A DNA stretch of 64,000 nucleotides from Amycolatopsis sp. 2-15. Lineage in GTDB: Bacteria > Actinomycetota > Actinomycetes > Mycobacteriales > Pseudonocardiaceae. Below, piece by piece: positions 40,278 to 48,990 of this stretch. Within the stretch, counting starts at the first letter, position 1. Each line of letters opens with the position of its first letter. Location: positions 1,064,001-1,128,000 of the forward strand of contig NZ_CP127294.1 of the NCBI RefSeq assembly GCF_030285625.1, given 5' to 3'. The notes beneath the pieces are model-generated. The model did no database searches and was not told the origin of the DNA. It was given only the letters and a program-made list of their open reading frames with translations. The position numbers and the translations under genes were made by a program.

Positions 40278-40544
40278 GTGATCATCCAGGACAGCATGAC
40301 GGCGAACGTGCTCATGACGGGCAGGCTCGCTCCCGGCAGGGCCGGCGAATCCCGCCGCGTCGCGCACGTGTTCGAGGTGGACGCAGCGAGTTCTTCCGCA
40401 GAGGTGCTCGCGCGGTGCGGGGAATCACTTCCCCGGACCCACATCGAGTGGCTGGCGCCGGGCGTGGGTATGCCGTGCGAAAGCTGTCTCGGTCTGGCCG
40501 GAGCGGATCTGCCCCGGTCACCGCTATCGGAACTGGGGGTGTGA
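40278..40544 (+). CDS. Small protein with a C-terminal Cys-x-x-Cys motif
   Basis: The 88-residue protein has VIIQDSMTANVLMTG at the start and a PCESCLGLAG motif near the C-terminus. GTG 40278 has a G-rich ribosome-binding site (GGGGGGAGGGA) upstream. I do not recognise it beyond resemblance to short actinobacterial proteins found near DUF397 genes. The next gene starts 4 bp later on the same strand. Confidence 0.55.
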   Translation: MIIQDSMTANVLMTGRLAPGRAGESRRVAHVFEVDAASSSAEVLARCGESLPRTHIEWLAPGVGMPCESCLGLAGADLPRSPLSELGV

Positions 40545-40548
40545 TCTC

Positions 40549-40803
40549 ATGGCCGTCCGGCTCACCACGCTCTTCCGTCGTGAGGATGAACACACTCACG
40601 GCCGACGTGGGATCAACCACGAGCTGCGCAGCCGCTTCGGCTTCAGCCTGATCCAGGCACCGCTGCGCAGCCCGGTCACCTGGGACACCGACCTCGACGT
40701 CCCCGCCCCACGCCAGCCGGACCTGGTCCGCGCCACGAGGCCGCTGGAGGCGCGCGTCGACCTCGCCCCGCTCGTCCACGGACTGGGCCCGTCCCGCGCG
40801 TAA
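40549..40803 (+). CDS. Small hypothetical protein
   Basis: The 84-residue product (MAVRLTTLFRREDEHTHGRRGI...) has no recognised domain, signal or membrane segment and is basic. ATG 40549 follows the preceding stop closely, with GGGGGTG upstream. It is followed by a strong terminator at 40827-40860, which supports it being a real last gene of a two-gene unit. Confidence 0.5.
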   Translation: MAVRLTTLFRREDEHTHGRRGINHELRSRFGFSLIQAPLRSPVTWDTDLDVPAPRQPDLVRATRPLEARVDLAPLVHGLGPSRA

Positions 40804-40826
40804 GCGCGACACAGACCATCGAACCA

Positions 40827-40860
40827 GCGCGCCCCGGGCCACCCTCCCGGGGCGCGCTTT
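40827..40860. terminator. 12-bp perfect GC hairpin with T tract, bidirectional
   Basis: GCGCGCCCCGGG (40827-40838) and CCCGGGGCGCGC (40846-40857) with a 7-nt loop are followed by TTT at 40858-40860. It lies between the convergent small gene and the methyltransferase gene. Confidence 0.8.
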
Positions 40861-40865
40861 CGTCG

Positions 40866-41714
40866 TTACGGCTTCCGTCCCACGGCGCAGATGCCGCCAC
40901 TGAACGACGGGTCGGCGGCCATGCGGTCGCTGTTGCGCGACTCGCCTTCCTCCGGCCGCCACTCCGAAACCCAGACCACCCCGGGGTCCACGAGCTCCAG
41001 ACCGTCGAAGAACTCCGCGAACTCCGCGCGCGAGCGGAAGTGGATCGGGGTGCTCGACTGCTTGTACTGCTCGTGGATCGACTCGCGGCTGTCCCCGTCG
41101 GACTCCGGGACGCCGTCGAGCGTGATGTGCGAGGCCATGAAGAACGAGCCCGAGGGCACCAGCGAGAGGTACTTGCGCACCATCTCGTGCGCCCCCTCCT
41201 CACGGCCGATGAAGTACAGGACGCCGGACATGATCAACCCGATCGGGCGCTTCGGGTCCAGCACGCCGGTGTCGAGCGCACGCGGCCAGATGTCACCCGG
41301 GTTACGCAGGTCGCCGTGCAGCACCGCGTGCCGGTCGGCGACGCCCTCACGCTCCAGCAGGATCTGCGAGTGGGCGACGGCCACGGGCTCGTTGTCCACG
41401 TACACGCAGCGCGCGTCGGGGTTCACCGACGTGGCGATCTGGTGCACGTTGCCCGCCGTCGGCACCCCGGAGCCGAGGTCGAGGTACTGGTCGATGCCGT
41501 TGCGCGCCATGTAGCGCACGGTGCGGCCGAGCAGCTCGCGCCCGGACTTCGCGATGGTCTTGATCATGGGGAAGGTCTGTACCGCGCGTTCGCCGAACTC
41601 GCGGTCGATCGCCCAGTTGGCCGTGCCGCCGAGGAACCAGTCGTAGATGCGGGCCGCGTTGGGCCGATCGAGGTCGATGCTCTCAGGGGCTTCGGGATCC
41701 GGTACCTGTGTCAT
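40866..41714 (-). CDS. SAM-dependent methyltransferase (DUF574/Methyltransf_19 family)
   Basis: The 282-residue protein starts MTQVPDPEAPESIDLDRPNAARIYDWFLGGTANWAID, then has motif I YLDLGSGVPTAGNVHQIA and CVYVDNEPVAVAHSQILL, with LIMSGVLYFIG later. This is the SAV2177/DUF574 methyltransferase family, large in actinomycetes and often linked to XRE/DUF397 regulators or specialised metabolism. No substrate is known. ATG 41714 is adopted. It is divergent from the glycosyltransferase gene. Confidence 0.92.
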   Translation of the reverse strand: MTQVPDPEAPESIDLDRPNAARIYDWFLGGTANWAIDREFGERAVQTFPMIKTIAKSGRELLGRTVRYMARNGIDQYLDLGSGVPTAGNVHQIATSVNPDARCVYVDNEPVAVAHSQILLEREGVADRHAVLHGDLRNPGDIWPRALDTGVLDPKRPIGLIMSGVLYFIGREEGAHEMVRKYLSLVPSGSFFMASHITLDGVPESDGDSRESIHEQYKQSSTPIHFRSRAEFAEFFDGLELVDPGVVWVSEWRPEEGESRNSDRMAADPSFSGGICAVGRKP

Positions 41715-41883
41715 CAGCTGTCCCTTTCCGACCCGCGGTGTGCTGGTGCGGACCAGTCTGCCGATCTCCCGGCGCGTCCCGCAGCCGACCCCCGATCGAG
41801 TGACACCCGATCGGGGCTTGCGGTCACGGAAGCCCGGGAAAACGACGCGACCAGCCCCGTCGTCAACCACTACTTTGCCGGGA

Positions 41884-43038
41884 ATGCGCTTCCTCTTCAC
41901 CTTCGTCGGCGGCCGCGGCCACTTCGATCCGATGGCGCCCGTCGTGCGGGCCGCCGCCGCGCGGGGGCACACCGTCGCGGTGGCCGGGGCGGGCAGCCAC
42001 GTGTCGGCGATCGAGCGCGCGGGGTTCACGGCGCTGGCCACGAGCGCACCGCGCGCGCAAGCCGCAGCGAAGCGCGAGCCGCTGCCACCCCTCGACCCGG
42101 CCCGCGACGACTGGGAGATCCAGGAGCTCTTCGCGCGCCGCGCCGGCCGGGAACGCGCCACCGCGTTGCTGGAGATCATCCGCGACTGGCGGCCCGACGT
42201 CGTGATCCGCGACGAGGTCGACTTCGGCGCCGCGATCGCCGCCGAACGGCTCGGCGTGCCGTGTGTGAACGTCCTCGTGCTGGCCGCGGGAACCTTGCTG
42301 CGCAAGGACCTCGTGGCCGAACCCCTGCACGAGCTGCGCGCCGGGCACGGCCTGCCGCCGGACCCGGAGCTGACGATGCTGGCGGGGCAGCTCGTGCTGT
42401 CGCCGTTCCCGCCGTCGGTCCGCGACCCGGCTTCGCCGTTGCCGCCCGGCGCGTTCTCCTTCCGCCAGGGCGACCCCATTCCGCCGAGACCGCCGCACGA
42501 GCCGCCCGGCGTGTACTTCACGCTCGGCACGGACTTCAACACCGCGTCCGGCGACCTCTTCGAACGCACGCTGGCGGGTCTCGCGCGGCTGACCGCGAAC
42601 GTGACCACCACCGTCGGCACCCAGCTCGACCCGGCCGTCTTCGGGCCGCAACCCGCGCACGTCCGCGTCGAACGCTTCGTGCCCCAGGCCGAGCTGCTGC
42701 CCTCGATCGACCTCGTGGTGTCCCACGGCGGTTCCGGCAGCCTGCTGGGCGCGCTGGCCCACGGCCTGCCGTCGCTCGTGTTCGCCATGGGCGCCGACCA
42801 GCCTGGCAACGCTCGCCAGACCACCCGGCTCGGCATCGGCGTCGCGCTGGACCCGGAGACCGCGACGCCGGACGAAATCCACGAAACGGCCGTGCGGCTG
42901 CTCACCGAACCGCGGTGGCGCGAGGCGGCTCAGCGCGTGCAGGAGGAGATCAACGGCCAGGCCGGCGCGGAAGAAACCGTGCCACTGCTGGAAATCACTG
43001 CGACATCTGCGCCCGGTAGCCCTCGGCGAGCTCCTTGA
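41884..43038 (+). CDS. Glycosyltransferase, GT1/MGT-like
   Basis: The 384-residue GT-B protein starts MRFLFTFVGGRGHFDPMAPVVRAAAARGHTVAVAG and carries the sugar-nucleotide motif HGGSGSLLGALAHGLPSLVFAMGADQPGNA near residue 280. It resembles macrolide- and polyketide-type UDP/TDP-glycosyltransferases. No biosynthetic cluster surrounds it, so it may inactivate or decorate a foreign compound, which is inference. ATG 41884 is used. Its last 44 bp overlap the convergent XRE gene. Confidence 0.88.
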   Translation: MRFLFTFVGGRGHFDPMAPVVRAAAARGHTVAVAGAGSHVSAIERAGFTALATSAPRAQAAAKREPLPPLDPARDDWEIQELFARRAGRERATALLEIIRDWRPDVVIRDEVDFGAAIAAERLGVPCVNVLVLAAGTLLRKDLVAEPLHELRAGHGLPPDPELTMLAGQLVLSPFPPSVRDPASPLPPGAFSFRQGDPIPPRPPHEPPGVYFTLGTDFNTASGDLFERTLAGLARLTANVTTTVGTQLDPAVFGPQPAHVRVERFVPQAELLPSIDLVVSHGGSGSLLGALAHGLPSLVFAMGADQPGNARQTTRLGIGVALDPETATPDEIHETAVRLLTEPRWREAAQRVQEEINGQAGAEETVPLLEITATSAPGSPRRAP

Positions 43039-43852
43039 GGAACTGCCGCGTCTCGCCGCGCTCCAGCGCAGCACCGCGCAGCCGGTCCCACGAGTCGACG
43101 AAGATGTTGAAGTCCTTGACGTCGTCGAGGTAGAGCCCGCCCGCGGAGTGTTCGATGTAGACGAAGTCCCGCGTGCGGTCGGGGAAGCGCATGATCGTGA
43201 AGTCGTTGGGCACCGCGGCGAGCTTCGCGCCGAAGGGCAGCACGTGCACGTACACGCGGGGGTAGCGGTCCAGCGCCAGCATGTGCTCGACCTGGTCCAG
43301 CATCACGGCCGGCGCGATCCCACCGGGAGCGCGGCGCAGCGCGCCCTCGCTCACGATGAACCGGTAGTACGGCGGCTGCTGCTGGTCGAACACGGCCTTG
43401 CGGTCGAGCCGGTTGCGCACCAGCGACGTGACGTCGGTCGCGCCCGCCTCCGTGAACTGCTTGAGCATGTAGTGCTCGGACTGCAGCGGGCCCGGGATGC
43501 GCTCACCGTGCCAGGTGAGGATCTCCGCGGCGGCCGGCTCGAGGTCGGTGAAGGTGCGGAACCAGTGGGGCACCACCGAGCGGTAGCCCGACCAGTGGCC
43601 GCGCTGCCCGGCGGCGGCGCGGGCCAGGTTCATCAGGGTGTCGGCTTCTTCGCCGTTGATCCCGAACGCGTTCAGCATCGATCGCACATCTCCGAGCTTG
43701 ACCCCCACTGCTCCGGACTCGATCTTGTTGACCTTGCCCTGGGTGCAGCCGAGAACTTCGGCGACCTGCTGCTGTGTCATCCGCGCGGCGTTGCGGGCAT
43801 GCCGGAGCTCGTTTCCGAGCTGCTTCCGGCGCGAGGTGACGGTGCTCGCCAT
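42995..43852 (-). CDS. XRE-family regulator with DUF5753 domain
   Basis: The 285-residue protein has a Cro/XRE helix-turn-helix (ELRHARNAARMTQQQVAEVLGCTQGKVNKIESGAVGVKLGDVRSML) and the DUF5753 domain (about residues 105-285) with AAAEILTWHGERIPGPLQSEHYMLKQF and EGALRRAPGGIAPAVMLDQVEHML. It is the usual partner of DUF397 proteins; one is encoded 3 kb away at 39764. Control of the nearby glycosyltransferase or methyltransferase is possible but unproven. Its 3' end overlaps the glycosyltransferase gene by 44 bp. Confidence 0.92.
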   Translation of the reverse strand: MASTVTSRRKQLGNELRHARNAARMTQQQVAEVLGCTQGKVNKIESGAVGVKLGDVRSMLNAFGINGEEADTLMNLARAAAGQRGHWSGYRSVVPHWFRTFTDLEPAAAEILTWHGERIPGPLQSEHYMLKQFTEAGATDVTSLVRNRLDRKAVFDQQQPPYYRFIVSEGALRRAPGGIAPAVMLDQVEHMLALDRYPRVYVHVLPFGAKLAAVPNDFTIMRFPDRTRDFVYIEHSAGGLYLDDVKDFNIFVDSWDRLRGAALERGETRQFLKELAEGYRAQMSQ

Positions 43853-44123
43853 CAGCCTTGCTCTCCCGGACCACTAACCGCCGGAGCGGTCTCTCGACCA
43901 CTGCCGGCGCGCGAACGTTCGAACCACCCAGGTTAGTACGTTGACCCAACGGGGTTCGATGATGACACCGCGCAGCGTTCCAGGAAATGATCCGAAAAGC
44001 CAGTCACCCCGGGTGTCACTCGCCTGGACCAGGCCATCTAGCGCCTTTCGGACACCGCCACTGCTCCATCCGGACTACTTCCGCCGGTTCTGCGGCGCTC
44101 GGTCGTACGGCATAGTGGCGGGC

Positions 44124-45041
44124 GTGATCGATCGCTCCCCCGGCGCCGCGAAGGTCGAGCGCCTCGCAGACGGTGTCTTCGGCTACGTGCAGCCCGACGG
44201 TTCCTGGTTCATCAACAACTGCGGCTTCGTGTCCGCAGGCGACCACACCGTGCTCATCGACACGTGCGCCACCGAGCGGCGCACGCGCGCCCTGCTGGCC
44301 GCCGCGGAGGCCACGGCTGGACCGGTCACCACGCTCGTGAACACCCACCACCACTCCGACCACACCAACGGCAACTACCTCGTCGGCGGCGCGACGATCA
44401 TCGGCCAGCGCAAAACGCGGGACGCGATGCTCGCCGCCGGCATCGAGACCTACGACGGCGTGCTCGTCGGCAACGACTGGGGCCACCTGGAGCTGCGCGC
44501 GCCCGACGTCGTGTTCGACGACCGGCTGACCGTCCACGCGGGCGACACCGCGATCGAGCTCGTGCACTCGGGCCACGCCGCCCACACCACCAACGACGTG
44601 CTCGCCTGGCTGCCCGAGCAGCGCGTGCTGTTCGCGGGTGACCTGGTTTTCAACGGCGGCAGCCCGTTCGCGCTGATGGGCTCGGTCGCCGGCTGGCGCG
44701 CCGCCCTCGACGTGATCCGCGAGCTGGAGCCCGCGCTGATCCTGCCCGGCCACGGCGGCCCGTGTGGCCTGGAGACCGTGGACGTCGTCGACGCGTACCT
44801 GAAGTTCGTGCAGGAGACGGCCGAACGCGGCAAGGCAGCGGGGCTTTCGCCGTTGCACCTGGCGAAAGAGACCGATCTGGGTGCCTTTTCGGACCTGTCC
44901 GAACAGGAACGCTTGGCAGGCAACCTGCATCGCGCGTATGCGGAGCTCGACGGCGCCGAGTGGGGCGCCCCGATCGACCTCGTCGCGGCGATCACTGACA
45001 TGGTCGCGTACAACGGCGCGCCGATCCGCTGTTTCTCCTGA
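44124..45041 (+). CDS. MBL-fold metallo-hydrolase
   Basis: The 305-residue protein has the metallo-beta-lactamase metal motif NTHHHSDHTNG (H75, H77, D79, H80), with later ligands in HSGHAAHTTNDV and FAGDLVF and a GHGG segment (ILPGHGGPCG). This is the class used by quorum-quenching lactonases and glyoxalase-II-like hydrolases, and the substrate is unassigned. GTG 44124 (VIDRSPGAAKVERLADGVFGYVQ) is preferred, with GTG 44115 as an alternative. A 160-bp gap separates it from gndA. Confidence 0.85.
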   Translation: MIDRSPGAAKVERLADGVFGYVQPDGSWFINNCGFVSAGDHTVLIDTCATERRTRALLAAAEATAGPVTTLVNTHHHSDHTNGNYLVGGATIIGQRKTRDAMLAAGIETYDGVLVGNDWGHLELRAPDVVFDDRLTVHAGDTAIELVHSGHAAHTTNDVLAWLPEQRVLFAGDLVFNGGSPFALMGSVAGWRAALDVIRELEPALILPGHGGPCGLETVDVVDAYLKFVQETAERGKAAGLSPLHLAKETDLGAFSDLSEQERLAGNLHRAYAELDGAEWGAPIDLVAAITDMVAYNGAPIRCFS

Positions 45042-45202
45042 AACTTCGCACCACATTCGCACCACAGAGGACAGAAGTGGTCCCGGTCACCGGGCTCCAC
45101 GTGATTCATTCCCCCCGGACGCCCGTGAGTGTTCTCGCAGGTTCGCGCGAGCGTGAACCGGACTACGCTCGGACTCCGGCAGAGACTTCGGAAAGGGTTC
45201 GG

Positions 45203-46639
45203 ATGAGCAAGAAGGCGAGCATCGGGGTCACCGGCTTGGCGGTCATGGGCCGCAACCTGGCGCGGAACCTGGCCCGGCACGGGCACACGGTCGCCCTGCA
45301 CAACCGCTCCGAGGCGCGGACGCGCACGCTCGTCGAGCAGTTCGGCGACGAGGGTGACTTCATCCCGGCGTACTCCGCGCAGGAGTTCGTCAACGCGCTG
45401 GAGCGGCCACGGCAGATCGTGATCATGGTGCAGGCCGGTGGGCCCACCGACGCCGTGATCGAGGAGTTCGCGCCGCTGCTGGAACCGGGTGACGTGATCG
45501 TCGACGCCGGCAACGCGCACTTCGCGGACACCCGCCGGCGCGAGGCCGCGCTGCGCGAGCGCGGGCTGCACTTCGTCGGCACCGGCGTGTCCGGCGGCGA
45601 GGAGGGCGCGCTCAACGGCCCGAGCATCATGCCGGGTGGGTCGAAGGAGTCGTACGAGTCGCTCGGCCCGCTGTTCGAGGACATCTCGGCCAAGGTCGAC
45701 GGCGACCCCTGCTGCACGCACATCGGCGCGGACGGTGCGGGCCACTTCGTGAAGATGGTCCACAACGGCATCGAGTACGCCGACATGCAGCTGATCGCGG
45801 AGTCGTTCGACCTCCTGCGCGGCGCCGCCGGCTACTCGCCCGCGGAGACCGCCGACGTGTTCTCGACGTGGAACACCGGCCGGCTCGAGTCCTACCTGAT
45901 CGAGATCACCGCCGAGGTGCTCAAGCACGTCGACGGTTCGGGCAAGCCGTTCGTCGACATCGTCGAGGACGCGGCGGAGCAGAAGGGCACGGGCCGCTGG
46001 ACCGTGCAGATCGGGCTCGACCTGGGCGTGCCGATCAGTGGCATCGCGGAGGCCGTGTTCGCGCGTTCGCTTTCGGGCTCGAAGCCGCTTCGCGCGGCCG
46101 CCCGCGGGCTGGCGGGGCCGGCGCGTACGCCGCTGAAGGGCGCCGCGCTGGAAACCTTCGCCGACGACGTCGAGCAGGCGCTGTACGCGTCGAAGGTCGT
46201 CGCGTACGCGCAGGGCTTCAACCAGATCCAGGCCGGCGCCACGGAGTACGGCTGGGACATCGACCTGGGCGCCGTCGCGTCCATCTGGCGCGGCGGCTGC
46301 ATCATCCGCGCGAAGTTCCTGAACGACATCACCGCGGCCTACGCCGAGGACCCGGCCCTCCCGACGCTGCTGACCGCGGGCGCGTTCCGCAAGGCCGTCG
46401 AGGACGCGCAGGACTCGTGGCGCTCGGTCATCTCCACGGCGGTGCAGCTGGGCATCCCGACGCCGGGCTTCTCCACCGCGCTGGCCTACTACGACGGCCT
46501 GCGCGCCGACCGGCTGCCGGCGGCGCTGGTGCAGGGTCAGCGTGACTTCTTCGGTGCGCACACGTACCGGCGCGTCGACCGCGAGGGTTCGTTCCACACC
46601 CTGTGGGCCACGGATTCTCGTGACGAGGTCGGTGCTTGA
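45203..46639 (+). CDS. gndA: 6-phosphogluconate dehydrogenase (decarboxylating), long type
   Basis: The 478-residue NADP-dependent dehydrogenase catalyses 6-phosphogluconate to ribulose 5-phosphate, CO2 and NADPH in the oxidative pentose phosphate pathway. The N-terminal dinucleotide motif is GLAVMGRNLARNLARHGH, followed by VDAGNAHFADTRRRE, FVGTGVSGGEEGA and HFVKMVHNGIEYADMQLIAES with the catalytic Lys, then the C-terminal all-helical domain. The ATG at 45203 with GGAAAGG upstream is clear. A strong terminator lies just after the stop. Confidence 0.95.
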   Translation: MSKKASIGVTGLAVMGRNLARNLARHGHTVALHNRSEARTRTLVEQFGDEGDFIPAYSAQEFVNALERPRQIVIMVQAGGPTDAVIEEFAPLLEPGDVIVDAGNAHFADTRRREAALRERGLHFVGTGVSGGEEGALNGPSIMPGGSKESYESLGPLFEDISAKVDGDPCCTHIGADGAGHFVKMVHNGIEYADMQLIAESFDLLRGAAGYSPAETADVFSTWNTGRLESYLIEITAEVLKHVDGSGKPFVDIVEDAAEQKGTGRWTVQIGLDLGVPISGIAEAVFARSLSGSKPLRAAARGLAGPARTPLKGAALETFADDVEQALYASKVVAYAQGFNQIQAGATEYGWDIDLGAVASIWRGGCIIRAKFLNDITAAYAEDPALPTLLTAGAFRKAVEDAQDSWRSVISTAVQLGIPTPGFSTALAYYDGLRADRLPAALVQGQRDFFGAHTYRRVDREGSFHTLWATDSRDEVGA

Positions 46640-46650
46640 TCTTTTCTTCG

Positions 46651-46685
46651 GGGACCCCCACCTTGGTTGGTGGGGGTCCCTTTTT
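46651..46685 (+). terminator. Strong intrinsic terminator of gndA
   Basis: A perfect 12-bp stem (GGGACCCCCACC at 46651-46662, complement at 46669-46680), 6-nt loop and T5 tract (46681-46685) follow the gndA stop by 11 bp. Confidence 0.9.
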
Positions 46686-47197
46686 CATCGCGTGTACTCG
46701 GCGAGCCAAGGCGGGACCTGCGGGCGGCGGTAGGTCTTGAGGTCGTCGCGGTAGTGCTGCGGCGGCAGGAGCTGGTGCGGCGGGAAGGGTTCGTCGCCGT
46801 AGTCGTAGGTGACGCTGAGCTGGCCGCTGTTGAGGACGCTCAGGATCAGGCGCCACCACGGGCCGGCAGACATCTGCGCGGCGACGTGGCGCTGGTTGCG
46901 CAGCATCGCGGTGATGGGCTCGGGAACGTAGACGTCCTGGTGCTGGTTGCCGGCGAAGAACCGCAGGAGCGCGATTTCCGCGGAGACGGTGAACGAGAAC
47001 TCGGCGGATAACCATTCCCAGCCTTGCGGACCGAGCAGCGCCAGCTGTTGCACGATCGGCTCCAGCAAGCGGCTGGCTTCGGCGGCGAGGGTTTCGTCGT
47101 TGTTCGGGACGATTTCGAAGCTCTGGATGGCGGGAGGGCCGTCGCCTTGGGCGTCTTCGAACGCCTGGCGGAACTCCTCCATGAACCGGTCGGCCAT
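46685..47197 (-). CDS. Uncharacterised protein resembling YezG/DUF600-type proteins
   Basis: The 170-residue protein ends with SVLNSGQLSVTYDYGDEPFPPHQLLPPQHYRDDLKTY, which resembles the C-terminal part of DUF600/YezG-like immunity proteins. The N-terminus has no signal peptide. If the resemblance holds it might be an orphan immunity-like protein, since no polymorphic toxin is encoded nearby. The stop codon overlaps the last T of the gndA terminator. Confidence 0.55.
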   Translation of the reverse strand: MADRFMEEFRQAFEDAQGDGPPAIQSFEIVPNNDETLAAEASRLLEPIVQQLALLGPQGWEWLSAEFSFTVSAEIALLRFFAGNQHQDVYVPEPITAMLRNQRHVAAQMSAGPWWRLILSVLNSGQLSVTYDYGDEPFPPHQLLPPQHYRDDLKTYRRPQVPPWLAEYTR

Positions 47198-47214
47198 GCC
47201 GGCCAGCCTAGGGG

Positions 47215-47274
47215 TCAGGCGGTCGCCGCCACCAGAAGCAAAGCGACGACGACCGCCGGCACCAGATACCTCAC
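47215..47274 (-). CDS. 19-residue hydrophobic micro-ORF coupled to the Clp_N regulator
   Basis: GTG 47274 overlaps the Clp_N stop by 4 bp (GTGA) and encodes VRYLVPAVVVALLLVAATA followed by TGA at 47215-47217. A GAGGG stretch precedes the start. The product is one short membrane-like segment. It was found by reading the sequence; conservation is untested. Chance occurrence in GC-rich DNA cannot be excluded. Confidence 0.45.
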   Translation of the reverse strand: MRYLVPAVVVALLLVAATA

Positions 47275-48002
47275 TGCCCTCGCGCGGCCAGGATTTCGGC
47301 CAGGGCCTCGCGGATCTTCGCCTCCGCCGGCTCCTTCGTGATGCCCAGCCCGGCGAGCACCTCGTAGCCGGCGCCTTCGCCCTGCTCCAGGATCGCCAGC
47401 AGGATGTGCTCGGTGCCGATGTAGTTGTGGCCGAGCCGCAGGCCTTCGCGCAGGGTCAGCTCGAGCGTCTTCTTGCCCGCCGCGGTGAACGGCATCGGGT
47501 CCGGCACCGGGTCGACGGGCTCGGGCAACCGCGCCTCCGCCGCTTCCTTCACAGCGTCGAGGCTCGCGCCCTGGAACACCATGATCCCGGCGGCCAGCGC
47601 GGCCGGTTCGGTGAGCAGCCCGAGCACCAGGTGCACGGTGTCGATCCCCGGGCTCTTCGCGTGTTTGGCCGCCTGCTGCGCCGCCACGACGACGTGCCGC
47701 GCACGGTCGGTGTAGCGGCCGTAGAGGCGCTCGATCATCCCGCCCGGATCACCCCCCGGGTCGACCTTCGGCACGAACCGCTTCTGGGCCGCCTGCTTCG
47801 AAACGCCCATGCTCGTACCGATGTCCGTCCACGAAGCACCGGACCGCCGCGCCTGGTCCACGAAGTGCCCGATGAGGTGATCGGCGAGCTCCCCGAGGTG
47901 CTCCCCCATGTACACCGCATCCGACAGCTGCGCGAGGGCGTCCTTGTCGTTGTTCGCCTTGATGGCACTGATGAGGTCGTCGAGCTTTACTGGGTAGGTC
48001 AT
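47271..48002 (-). CDS. Fused HTH and Clp_N-domain regulator
   Basis: The 243-residue protein has an N-terminal helical part with a helix-turn-helix (GASWTDIGTSMGVSKQAAQKRFV, about residues 60-85) followed by two Clp_N repeats (ARHVVVAAQQAAKHAKSPGIDTVHLVLGLL and KKTLELTLREGLRLGHNYIGTEHILLAILEQ). It is a one-chain version of the gene pair at 25568-26319. ATG 48002 lies 3 bases from the operator dyad at 48005-48023, so the longer upstream start is rejected. Autoregulation and leaderless transcription are likely. Confidence 0.88.
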   Translation of the reverse strand: MTYPVKLDDLISAIKANNDKDALAQLSDAVYMGEHLGELADHLIGHFVDQARRSGASWTDIGTSMGVSKQAAQKRFVPKVDPGGDPGGMIERLYGRYTDRARHVVVAAQQAAKHAKSPGIDTVHLVLGLLTEPAALAAGIMVFQGASLDAVKEAAEARLPEPVDPVPDPMPFTAAGKKTLELTLREGLRLGHNYIGTEHILLAILEQGEGAGYEVLAGLGITKEPAEAKIREALAEILAARGQ

Positions 48003-48004
48003 GC

Positions 48005-48051
48005 CGTCAACTGTAGGTTGACGATCCGGTATCGTCAACCCTGGGTTGACG
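48005..48051. promoter_or_regulatory. Two CGTCAAC-N5-GTTGACG operators upstream of the fused Clp_N regulator
   Basis: CGTCAACTGTAGGTTGACG (48005-48023) and CGTCAACCCTGGGTTGACG (48033-48051) are 19-bp dyads separated by 9 bp. The first begins 3 bases upstream of the ATG at 48002, the same distance as the related 18-bp pair at 26322. Confidence 0.8.
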
Positions 48052-48155
48052 ATCGGTTTGGTGGGGTGGGAGCGGGTCTGTTGGTCGACGTCGGCCGGGT
48101 CGCTGCCGTGCGGGCTGGGTCGGATGTGTCGGATGTGCCGGCCCAGCCCGGTTCG

Positions 48156-48971
48156 TCAGGCGGCCGAAACCGGGATCTGCAGTTCGGTCACCCAGCCCGT
48201 CTCGTCGCCGTCGGTGTGCAGGTAGACCTCGCGGGCGTGGCCCGGTTCGGCGCGGTAGCCGTTGTCGTCGATCCAGCGCGCGAGGGCCTGGTACGACTCG
48301 GCGATGGTGGCCATCGTGCCGCGGTGGACGAGCGTCGCGGCGTGGGCGAGGGCCGGCAGCTCCGTCTCGTCCAGCCCGGCGCCCTCCGCCGACCCGACGT
48401 AGGGCGCGCAGGCCTGCACGTGCACCCGATCGTCGGCCGGCTCGTACCAAGCGATGGCCGGCCCGGCGAACTTCAGGCCCGCGCGCTCCATCCGTTCGGC
48501 GAGACTCGCGCACAGCCCGCCGACGACGGGCCCGATGTCGTCGTACTCGAACGACTCGGCAATACCCCCGACGGCAACCACACGAGCACCCTCGACCGGC
48601 TTGACCACAACGTCCACTTCGGACATGGTGTCCTCCACTTCGATCAACCGGAGCCTTGCCTCGACGCGCGCCAGCCGCGCCGTCTCCGCCGCGACCCGCT
48701 CCGCCAGCTCCCCGCGGCGCAACCTGAGCATCCCGCGCAGCTGCTCCGCGCTTGGCCGCTCGCCGAGCACCTCGGCGACCTGCTTGAGCCCGATCCCGAG
48801 ATCACTCAGCGCCAGGATGCGGTTGAGCCGCGCGAGCTGGTCCGCCGCGTAGTAGCGGTACCCACTGTGCGGATCCACCCGCGCCGGCCTGAGCAGCCCG
48901 AGCGCGTCGTAGTGCCGCAACATCCGCACGGACACGCGGCCGACCTTGGCGAACTCTCCGATGCTGAACAT
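48156..48971 (-). CDS. MerR-family regulator with GyrI-like effector domain
   Basis: The 271-residue protein has a MerR winged helix (MFSIGEFAKVGRVSVRMLRHYDALGLLRPARVDPHSGYRYY), a coiled-coil linker (about residues 75-110) and a GyrI-like/AraC-effector-binding domain (VVVKPVEGARVVAVGGI ... HTDGDETGWVTELQIPV). It is BmrR-like, sensing amphipathic cations or drugs. ATG 48971 has AGGTGG upstream. A MerR dyad in its own promoter indicates autoregulation. No transporter is adjacent, so targets are elsewhere. Confidence 0.9.
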   Translation of the reverse strand: MFSIGEFAKVGRVSVRMLRHYDALGLLRPARVDPHSGYRYYAADQLARLNRILALSDLGIGLKQVAEVLGERPSAEQLRGMLRLRRGELAERVAAETARLARVEARLRLIEVEDTMSEVDVVVKPVEGARVVAVGGIAESFEYDDIGPVVGGLCASLAERMERAGLKFAGPAIAWYEPADDRVHVQACAPYVGSAEGAGLDETELPALAHAATLVHRGTMATIAESYQALARWIDDNGYRAEPGHAREVYLHTDGDETGWVTELQIPVSAA

Positions 48972-48990
48972 GACACCACCTACGTTCGGA

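Noticed and set aside
44450..46597. 715-codon minus-strand open frame
   Set aside because: It is antisense to the metallo-hydrolase and gndA; no domain is visible.
45203..46639. gnd as a marker for the dnaA-dnaN-gnd origin region
   Set aside because: This is the long 478-residue type, and neighbours are not dnaN or recF.
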